A DNA stretch of 64,000 nucleotides from the NCBI GenBank assembly GCA_949126835.1, contig OX421506.1, positions 17,242,447-17,306,446 on the forward strand, read 5' to 3'. Made by a program: the position numbers and the translations under genes. The notes beneath the pieces were generated by a model that did not search any database, was not told the DNA's origin, and was given only the letters and a program-made list of their open reading frames with translations. Of the stretch, positions 58,301 to 64,000 are shown piece by piece (within the stretch, counting starts at the first letter, position 1; each line of letters starts with the position of its first letter). The DNA is from Anisus vortex. Its lineage: Eukaryota; Mollusca; Gastropoda; Planorbidae.

Positions 58301-61300
58301 AAGTTAGGTCGAAACCTGGCAAAGTATGTCAAAATGGGGCAACGGCCAATGCGGAATTGTGATATGATTGATTGTTCCGACCTATTTAGATGTTGACAGA
58401 ACTCTCGGCCTTTATCAGAATTCTCCCAACTCTCATTCCATTTTTCAGTCTTTCACCACCGATCATTGTAAAAGCCTTCTCAAATGAGCATGACGTGGTG
58501 CCTGGCTCCTCAGAGTGGGGCCAGTTGCTTAGGTTCTCAGTAACCTGGAGCACCGCCAATGCATCAGTCAAGATGATTATGTTTATAGAGCCATGGGCGC
58601 CTTCGACGTGACGTCGGCGGATCTGTTCCAGAGCCTGACTGCTGGCCTCAATCTCTGCATCCCTATTTGTATTACTTGGGTATTCGATGTAGACTCCATA
58701 GCCGGCTGTACTGGTGTCTACATTTGACTACCCGTCGTTGTAGACATGGATTTCCCCGGTATGTAGGGCTTTTACCGTGTTCATGGCTACTTTTTAAAGT
58801 GGGTTCAGGTCGGAGGTTTCGCCGACTGAGGTGTCCATCAGCTTCGTCCGTATTTCGGTGAGTGATGGTGTGTTCCACGGAGAGAAACATGAGAACCTTT
58901 GGATTGGTAGCCTTGTCTCGTGTAGGTTGATTTCAGATGCTAGCCATGTCGCGTTATACATAAAGGACTGCACCTTTAGTCTCTTTCTACCCATCCATGT
59001 GTCCACAAGAACTCTGGTTGGGTGGCTGTTCTCAAGTCTTTTGTAGCGCTCATCTGTCGTAAAGATGGCACGTTCTCTCCTAAGCTGAAGGGGTGATATG
59101 TTAGCCATCTCCTCAGCCGCTGCCACCGGGGATGTTCGAAAAGTGCCACAGATGAGGCGTAGTGCTTGATTTTTGGATGCGATCCAATGTCTCCAGGACG
59201 AATACAACATGTAGGTGCTGACTGTATTCCAATTGCGATCTGACGACCCCTTTGTACATGAGTTTTAGCACCCCATATTTGATCTAGCCGTTCTCTTAAT
59301 TAGATTTAGTCTATTAGAAACTTTTTGGGCCAATTCTTGGATGTGGTCGAGTAGTGTTAGCTTTCGGTGGAGAACTACTCTGAGGTACCTTGATGATTTG
59401 TCCTCCTCGAGCGTCACGCCGCTCTATGTGCTCCTTGAAAATATCTATACCAAGGCTGAACAGCGTGTAGACCAATTTTGACCAATTTATTTCAAATAGC
59501 CATTGTTTGGCGTACTCGGAGATGGTTTGGAGGTCTTTCTGCAGATCTAGCTGTATGTCTGCAGATTTCTTCCTGGACTTCTAAAGAACAAGGAGGTCCG
59601 CAAATAGCAGCCTCTTACAACCAAGCTTTTCTGACAGGTCATTAGTATACACTCGAAAGAGGTTGCAGGACAAAGCAGAGCCCCGGGGAAAGCCATATTT
59701 AATGGTTGCTGCCTTGAATAGGCTCGTCCCGTATCTCGTCTGGATCGTCCTCTCTGACAGGAACGACTTGATCAAGCGATGCATGTTTCCCCGAATGCAC
59801 ATTCTCCTCAATTCAATTTCTGCATGAGGCCCTGCCTCCAGGCTCGGTCGGAGGCCTGTTTAAGGTTGAGGAAAACTGCTATAGTGGACTTGGCCCTGTG
59901 GAATCCATCTGTCATCTCTTGCACTAAAAGATCTGTTTGGTCTATCGCGCTCATGCCCGCTCTAAAACCTGCTTGTTCTGGGAATATGAGGTTTTCATTC
60001 TCAAGGTATCACGTGAGCCGGTTGCCGATCATACGTTCGGCCAGCTTCCCGATAAACGAAGTAATTGAAATCGGGCGGTAGCTCTCCGCGTCTGTTGCGA
60101 TTGTGCCTTTTTTCAAGATGGGAACTATCAACGCTTGCCTCCATGCACAAATTGCTGCTGATTGACTTGTTTGTGTTCACTGTAACTCGTTTTTCATTCT
60201 TACTCAGCGTTCCAATCATGTATATTATTTTACTTTGAATATTGGTAAAATTACCATACTCGCACTGCAATAATTTGATTTTATTGATTTTCTAACGGTA
60301 AACATATGTATTAGTGAAAATATTTTATTTGTATAATACAAAAAATTATTTATCAATATTTGTCCATTTGTAAATCTCTGTAAGATTTGTTTGAAGTTTT
60401 TTTTTATTGTATTGCCACTAATTTAGAAATATTATTAATTTCTGTTTTAATTTAAAACTATAATAATTGTTCGCTATCTGTTATGATCAGTTTCCACAAA
60501 TAAACAATAAACAGCTAGAGTATTAAAATAACTTCACTTCAAGGTTTATAAAAATACCTCTGAAATCTACCTGTTACACCTTTAACATATGCCCCATAAT
60601 ATTTAAAGATATACTATAGATGTATATCATTTGATAAACGCAGATCGGATAAATGATAATTTACCATTAAATAATCAGATGAAATTTATTTAAAGAAATA
60701 TATATTTACTAATTAAAAAAAAACTAGATCTACATTGAATAACCATTTTATCAAAATGTAACGACTTATGGTATGTATTTATGGTTGAATAAAATTTGTA
60801 TTGCTATTCTCGGATTACACATTTATGATCCCATTTTTTTTCCACAGAGATATACAATAAAGAAATCGTAAATCAAGGTAACTTTACATTTTATTTTAAT
60901 AACACATTTTGGTTACTTAAAAAATACTTTTTTTGTTTTTTTACATGCACTTTGACAAAATATTTTGAATTCTATGTGATCAATGAATTTTTTAATGTTG
61001 TATTTTTTCTCTTTTTATTTATTTCATTAAAGATTTATTTTAGAGTTCATACCTTTACGTATTTTTTAAGGGAAATTAATTTTTTTCAAGGTTGGAACAT
61101 ATATTAATATAAAGATTGTATTTGTATAAGTAAAACCGTCTATAACGCGCAAGAAATATGTGTCTCGTTTTCGCCTGTCGATCTGCTGCTCAAGGGGGAA
61201 GGGGTTCTGGTTGGTCTTCCGCCACAAGTCGGTGTTCTTTATCATGTAACAAAACACAGATAACCTGGCCCAAGAAGCACCCAAGACCGGACTGCAGAAA

Positions 61301-62379
61301 AGACTGAAACGATGACCCTCTTTAAGAAACAAATGAACCCAATCAAGGTTGGAGACAATGAACTGAAAGAAGTCACCTCTTTTGCATACCTGGGAAGTAT
61401 AGTCTCAGTAACAGGTGGCTCTGACAAATACATCAAGGCCAGAACAAGGAAAGTGAGACAGATCTTCATCACCCTGAGGCCAGTCTGGAGGTCAACAGCC
61501 CTAAATGTCTGAAAAAAATTATGAATCTTCAGCACGAACGTAAAGGCTCAGAGACCTGATGAATCACCAACGCTCTGAACAATAAGCTCAAAACCTTTGT
61601 CAACGGTTGCCTCCTCAACATTCTAAAGAATCGGTGGACATAACTTAATATAGAGAAAATGAAGTATATTGTTCATAGGTTATATTTAGAGTACTATAGA
61701 AGATGTGAAGATATACATAATGAACTATTTCATAAAATATCTTATAGTATAACTAAATAGCTGTAAAAAAATCTAAAAATAAATATAAATATACAATATG
61801 AAGTTTATTTAAACATGTTGTAAAGTTATAAAACGTTAATTTACCAGAAGTTGTCTTAATAGCCTAGCATTGTCCGATAAAGGTACTTGCCGATAGCCGC
61901 ATGTCTAGTCTAAAGCAGTGAATATTTTTTTTTCTTATGGAGACTTGTGAAGTCTGTTTCGTCTGTTTAATGCATATTTGCCACGTTCCGACCTAACTTC
62001 GACTCGCGGTATCGCCACTGTGGGGAGGAGGGGGAGACAGTGGAGCATATCCTGCGTGATCGAGGAGATGGGACGGGTGACCCACTTTCCACTGTTCTCT
62101 ACGGCAATTTAGACGTGCTCAGACGTATGACGTTAGATGGTAGGGGTCAAAACTAGGTGTCTATGCTTTTCAATTGCCTGTAATATAGTCCTAGATTTCT
62201 ACTATTCTCTTTCACTAACACAAGACAATTTTAATGCCTTTTATTTCGAGAATATGTTTTGTTATAACCTACATCACGCCAAATAAAATAAAAATATATT
62301 ATGTGTAATTGATATTGTTTGTATATATTTTCAGATCAAATAATTCAAAACAAAACCAAAGAAATAGATTCGCTACGGG
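47047..62379 (+). CDS. Second symmetric mini-exon gene, 5' part (continues beyond the window)
   Basis: Eight coding exons join in a single phase pattern (every junction phase 1): 47047-47110, 47558-47620, 49773-49826, 51275-51325, 55701-55745, 57410-57460, 60848-60877, 62335-62379. They give 134 codons so far. The product starts MSDEERKVAYTAEDISGDF, is hydrophilic throughout, and becomes Glu/Lys-rich and coiled-coil-like from exon 5 on. No CARD is seen in these exons. Exon size (30-64 coding nt), phase and the ATG placed 4 nt after an acceptor all match the CARD gene at 5829, so it is probably a paralogue or a family member without the first domain. Introns contain a full LINE and many fragments. 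Function unknown. Confidence 0.55.
47558..47620 (+). CDS. Gene 2 exon 2, phase 1/1
   Basis: Long T tract plus ttatag, donor gtaagt, 63 nt. Encodes A-PSAAERECLNVQNKTKNEQS. Confidence 0.6.
48857..48894 (+). CDS. Possible alternative terminal exon of gene 2
   Basis: Acceptor tctttttatag in phase 1 gives Y-RWLRQENSTTD then TAA. No donor in the frame. If spliced after exon 2 it would end a 54-residue short isoform. May equally be a chance acceptor. Confidence 0.2.
49277..49342. repeat. (CT)n microsatellite
   Basis: ct repeats with a few ttt interruptions in intron 2 of gene 2. Confidence 0.95.
49773..49826 (+). CDS. Gene 2 exon 3, phase 1/1
   Basis: Acceptor tattaatttag, donor gtaata, 54 nt. 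Encodes S-ERTLRKPESVTKDELLN. Confidence 0.55.
49963..49981. repeat. Poly-C tract
   Basis: Eighteen or so consecutive C residues. Confidence 0.95.
50235..50335 (-). pseudogene. LINE C-terminal scrap
   Basis: Minus strand encodes A-Q-D-R-D-G-W-R-I-F-V-G-A-C-I-P-R, the usual final residues of RTE/Jockey-like ORF2 proteins (W-R-x-x-V). No more of the element is visible. Confidence 0.55.
50675..50740 (+). repeat. tRNA-derived SINE, 3' end only (copy 6)
   Basis: gatgaacgctgccccaccgg, gcctatgattaattagttcc and gaagggtag. Confidence 0.7.
50880..51150 (+). pseudogene. CR1-like LINE tail with (ATT)n end
   Basis: A-V-W-N-S-L-L-L-K-L-R-Q-T, F-K-K-I-L-N-D-S-L-F, then a 3' UTR ending gatagcgcc and attattattatt, parallel to the end of the 11190-12075 copy. 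Confidence 0.7.
51275..51325 (+). CDS. Gene 2 exon 4, phase 1/1
   Basis: Acceptor ttttttcttccttag, donor gtaata, 51 nt. Encodes D-CCNKSNDDIDKIISYQ. Confidence 0.6.
51674..51705 (-). mobile_element. Helitron-like 3' end (hairpin plus CTAG)
   Basis: Read on the minus strand: cgtcattttgacg (5-bp stem), then ggcagaactcctag followed by T. Hairpin about 10 nt before CTAG next to T is the Helitron 3' terminus rule. The body would extend right, toward 52100; its 5' end is not identified. Confidence 0.5.
52207..55595 (-). mobile_element. Nearly full-length EN-RT LINE (RTE-like), a few lesions
   Basis: Minus strand. 55452-54313: apurinic-type endonuclease with LASWNIRTICPG, ACLQETRLADNG, LYLLGDFNARVGADHK, SWRHPRSKHWHQLDLII and DTDHSLVASKI, all motif residues present. 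Linker 54379-54143. RT in three frames: LSSGKAPGNDGIPAEVLK at 53840, NNYRGISLLNIVGKAFAR and CGFRAGRSPMDMVFSLRQ at 53650-53500, F-I-A-Y-I-D-L-T-K-A-F-D, SSGVKQGCVLAPTLFGIF, then the catalytic SLFADDAALVSH and EFGLTISLKKTN. After a stop at 52709 the tail RRLRWIGHVHRMGAERIP and the basic end follow. The 5' end (caccggt-like region) lies near 55595 and the 3' end gatgccatatata near 52219. TA repeats flank both ends. Confidence 0.85.
55602..55619. repeat. (TA)n at the 5' flank of the LINE
   Basis: Matches the ta run at 52207-52218 on the 3' side; consistent with insertion into a TA microsatellite or a TA-type target duplication. Confidence 0.85.
55701..55745 (+). CDS. Gene 2 exon 5, phase 1/1, coiled coil
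   Basis: Acceptor aacattttcag, donor gtaagc, 45 nt. Encodes E-ETIKSTRTELEIIT. Lies only about 105 bp from the 5' end of the inserted LINE. Confidence 0.6.
55746..56649 (+). other. Intron 5 of gene 2, nothing firm
   Basis: AT-rich. An acceptor-like tttatttttttag at 56550 opens a phase-1 frame (S-Q-F-C-S-D-S-R-F-V) but the only near donor would exit in phase 0; not counted as an exon. Confidence 0.35.
56650..56876 (+). repeat. Dispersed repeat, copy B
   Basis: Same succession of words as 9733-9958 (ctattgtgttg, gagtttgtgcccaggacaat, aaagtctaccctaggaccaa, cgagaattatcaacgagatc, ggccacaaagggattgtgga). Confidence 0.75.
57410..57460 (+). CDS. Gene 2 exon 6, phase 1/1, coiled coil
   Basis: Acceptor gtttattacag, donor gtaagt, 51 nt. 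Encodes K-KLNDEMEEKIKNKVYV. Confidence 0.6.
57830..58050 (+). pseudogene. CR1-like LINE 3' end (C-terminal codons and 3' UTR)
   Basis: Codons for a decayed N-A-Y-T-L-S-S ... G-M-G-C-L-N-K-P-R-D-P-V (from W-N-G-L-P-E-Q-T) then a UTR with ggatcaacgtaggacgcaat. It is the sense-strand counterpart of the remnants at 8440, 13560, 33785 and 34440, and parallels 63340-63480. Confidence 0.65.
58100..60160 (-). pseudogene. LINE with reverse transcriptase and RNase H, 5'-truncated
   Basis: Minus strand from 60160: P-I-L-K-K-G-T-I-A-T-D-A-E-S-Y-R-P-I-S-I-T-S, PEQAGFRAGMSAIDQT, LNLKQASDRAWRQGLM-like (motif A with the Asp replaced), then 59811-59581 with GFPRGSALSCNLFRVYTN and LLFADLLVL, where the F-A-D-D box has lost an Asp. 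59210-58800 has the thumb and connection region (RRERAIFTTDERYKRLEN). 58700-58390 is RNase H-like (S-N-T-N-R-D-A-E-I-E-A, ILTDALAVLQVTENLSNW). The end has a C-x2-C-G-E-E-E-E-T-M-E-H-I zinc knuckle-like tail near 58290. Dead copy in intron 6 of gene 2. Confidence 0.8.
60161..60847 (+). other. Intron sequence, nothing assignable
   Basis: AT-rich between the RNase-H LINE and gene 2 exon 7. Confidence 0.4.
60848..60877 (+). CDS. Gene 2 exon 7, phase 1/1 micro-exon (30 nt)
   Basis: Acceptor ttttttttccacag, donor gtaact. Encodes E-IYNKEIVNQ. Confidence 0.55.
61258..61640 (+). pseudogene. LINE reverse-transcriptase thumb fragment
   Basis: D-N-L-A-Q-E-A-P-K-T-G-L-Q, then KQMNPIKVGDNELKEVTS, FAYLGSIVSVTGGSDKYI, R-Q-I-F-I-T-L-R-P-V-W-R-S, and after a stop K-L-x-I-F-S-T-N-V-K and N-K-L-K-T-F-V-N-G-C-L. 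RTE-type; no catalytic box. Confidence 0.8.
61975..62115 (+). pseudogene. Scrap of the RNase-H LINE tail
   Basis: RYRHCGEEGETVEHILRD and G-D-G-T-G-D-P-L-S-T-V-L-Y-G-N-L match the minus-strand tail at 58160-58310; both contain gtggagcatatcc-type words. Confidence 0.7.
62335..62379 (+). CDS. Gene 2 exon 8, phase 1/1, coiled coil
   Basis: Acceptor tatattttcag, donor gtaata, 45 nt. Encodes D-QIIQNKTKEIDSLR. Last exon found in the window; the phase requires more exons to the right. Confidence 0.6.
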
Positions 62380-62829
62380 GTAATATTTTGTAATTAATTA
62401 TCGTAACATTATTTTGTTTTATAATAGTTTAGTATTTTAAAGATGCCTGCCATTACCACTATTATTCACTATAACCAATCCTCAGATCAATATTTACTAT
62501 CTTTTTTCCAGTTTGTCTCAATATGATATGTACAACATATCACCTACATTTATGTAAATTGACTAAATTGTCTGCAAACTATAAGTGGACACGCTATCTA
62601 CACTTCCTCTATCTATAATAAAAAAAATAATACAATTCAAGTACAAACTAAATTGAGGTTATTTGCATGCGATTGTATAGTTTATAGACAATAAAGCTAG
62701 AAAATGTTAGTGAACTCTTTTAAAAGATCTAGATTAGTTTCAAAAATGAGAATAAAAGTGAAGTAATTCCTTTTACACAGAAAATTTTAAACTATTAAAG
62801 AGTATCAAAAAAAAATAAAACACAGAATT

Positions 62830-63480
62830 ACAAACTACTTTATTCATGGAAAAGACCTAACCCAATCAAAAATGCAAAGTACCTAGATGTAAAATATATG
62901 ATAAATTAACTTGGACTCCACACATCGATGAAGTAATTAACAAATCTAACAAAACATTAGGCTTCATAAAAAGGAACTTTTATAAATGTAATATAACATA
63001 AAACTAAAATTGCATTACACATTAGTTAGACAAATATACTAGAATATTCATCTACTGTTTGATCCCATCAATTAAAAACAATTGAACACATTCATTACTA
63101 GCGAATATTTACAACAGATACGAGTAATTCCAACAGTTAAATCACTAAACCTGCAAACACTAGAGGACAGAAGGGTAAATAGTAAAGTTGTATTAATTCA
63201 TAAGGTATTAATTTCAAATTTAGAAATACAATACAATAACAATCTTTTAATGCATATTAATTTGCCACGTTGCTCAGACTCAGAGCAACACAGAGATAAA
63301 ATCCCTTTAACTATTCTTTTTACTGGAACAAATGCATATAAATACTCTATTTTCCGAGGTGGCATCCGGGCATGAAATGGGTTGCCCGAAAAACAGGCCA
63401 ACCTGTAACTTAACATTATTTAAAACACTAATCAAAATGGAAGACTAGCCACAGATCAGGGATTAGCGTATGAAGCAAAA
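62830..63480 (+). pseudogene. CR1-like LINE reverse-transcriptase C-terminus
   Basis: A-K-Y-L-D-V-K-Y-M-I, LTWTPHIDEVINKSNKTL, GFIKRNFYKCNI, LEYSSTVW-like, then 63082-63375 YLQQIRVIPTVKSLNLQTL, EDRRVNSKVVLIHKVLIS and NAYKYSIFRGGIRA stop N-G-L-P-E-K-Q. Several stops upstream. The first part is CR1-like (I-L-E-Y-S-S-T-V-W). Confidence 0.8.
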
Positions 63481-63559
63481 ATCTTCTTTAAAGAAGGGGT
63501 GTCTGTAATATAGATCTATAAGATGAAATATTCTTATTGAAAGACTCTGTCTACTACGC

Positions 63560-64000
63560 TTGGTTGCTTGGGCTGGGTTTTGCTGTTGGTTCGGATCATA
63601 TTTAACCGAACGTACGCAATGGGTTATCATAGTTGAGTCTGTCTCTCCAGGTTCGACTTGGCAATATGGAGTACCAAAGGGATAAGTACTTGGCCCTGTA
63701 CTTCTAACAATGTACACTTATTTACTTTGCAATGTTATCATGTCCTTAAGTATTTCATGCCAATTATACGCAGATGATAGGCAGTTATATTATTCTAATT
63801 TTCCCGCTGAAGTCCCTTGTCTAGCAGATAACCTCAGCTTTGTTAGCACAAGTTTCTGCCTGTAGCGAACAGTTGGGTATTTTTATAATACAAAAGTTGC
63901 CTTTTCAATAATAAAAATTGGGACCTTCTTAAGAAATCTAGTGGTACTTAACACCTTCCTCTTAAAAATAATACGTTTACGTATGGAAAGAAATGAAAAT
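63560..64000 (+). pseudogene. LINE reverse-transcriptase core fragment (runs off the window)
   Basis: Frames give S-V-S-P-G-S-T-W-Q-Y-G-V-P-K-G with a stop where Ser-Val is expected, V-L-G-P-V-L-L-T-M-Y-T, then C-Q-L-Y-A-D-D-R-Q-L-Y-Y-S, an intact YADD box of CR1/L2 type. It lies after, not before, the C-terminal fragment at 62830, so the two are separate insertions. Confidence 0.75.

Noticed and set aside
58390..59046. Plus-strand ORFs of 60-73 codons
   Set aside because: Shadows of the minus-strand RNase-H LINE.
1..64000. CRISPR arrays, bacterial operons, rRNA genes
   Set aside because: None seen; repeats are microsatellites or eukaryotic transposons, and coding exons are interrupted by introns.

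Overview
The window is AT-rich animal DNA: canonical GT-AG introns, very short coding exons, no operon structure, many microsatellites and a heavy load of decayed transposable elements. The repeat set (RTE-, CR1- and RNase-H-type LINEs, a tRNA-derived SINE, P-element-like and Helitron remnants) together with the recurrent short word taggcctac suggests a mollusc, perhaps a gastropod. The host is inferred, not proven.

Host genes. (1) Positions 1-167, minus strand: the first coding exon of a CARD protein that leaves the window on the left. (2) Positions 5829-21080, plus strand: a gene I assembled exon by exon from splice sites and reading phase. One 94-codon CARD-like exon is followed by nine consecutive phase-1/phase-1 mini-exons (30-78 nt) encoding charged, coiled-coil-like peptide, then by four phase-0-to-2 / 2-to-0 exon pairs and a final stop exon. 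The phases close exactly (1461 nt, 486 codons plus stop). (3) Positions 47047 to beyond 62379, plus strand: a second gene whose eight exons also join only in phase 1. It has no CARD inside the window and runs off the right edge. In all three genes the start codon lies 2-4 nt downstream of a 3' splice site. They look like members of one family of CARD/coiled-coil, symmetric mini-exon genes, which resemble innate-immune death-fold adaptors and, in exon layout, schistosome micro-exon genes.

Mobile DNA. 1401-2130 and 5274-5797: LINE tails. 7850-12075: LINE pieces inside gene 1 introns. 23300-23945: a palindrome-ended MITE candidate. 24061-25740: an internally deleted LINE with a C2H2 finger. 27468-32335: a tandem 2.4 kb duplication of a Helitron remnant. 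33780-38060: LINE and gag-like debris. 38387-42977: a P-element-like transposon with inverted repeats. 43168-45344: a frameshifted pseudogene with a CxGQNKN motif. 45770-46865: a SINE cluster. 52207-55595: a nearly complete EN-RT LINE sitting between TA repeats in an intron of gene 2. 57830-64000: further LINE pieces in gene 2 introns. The stretches between these are AT-rich and show nothing I can assign.
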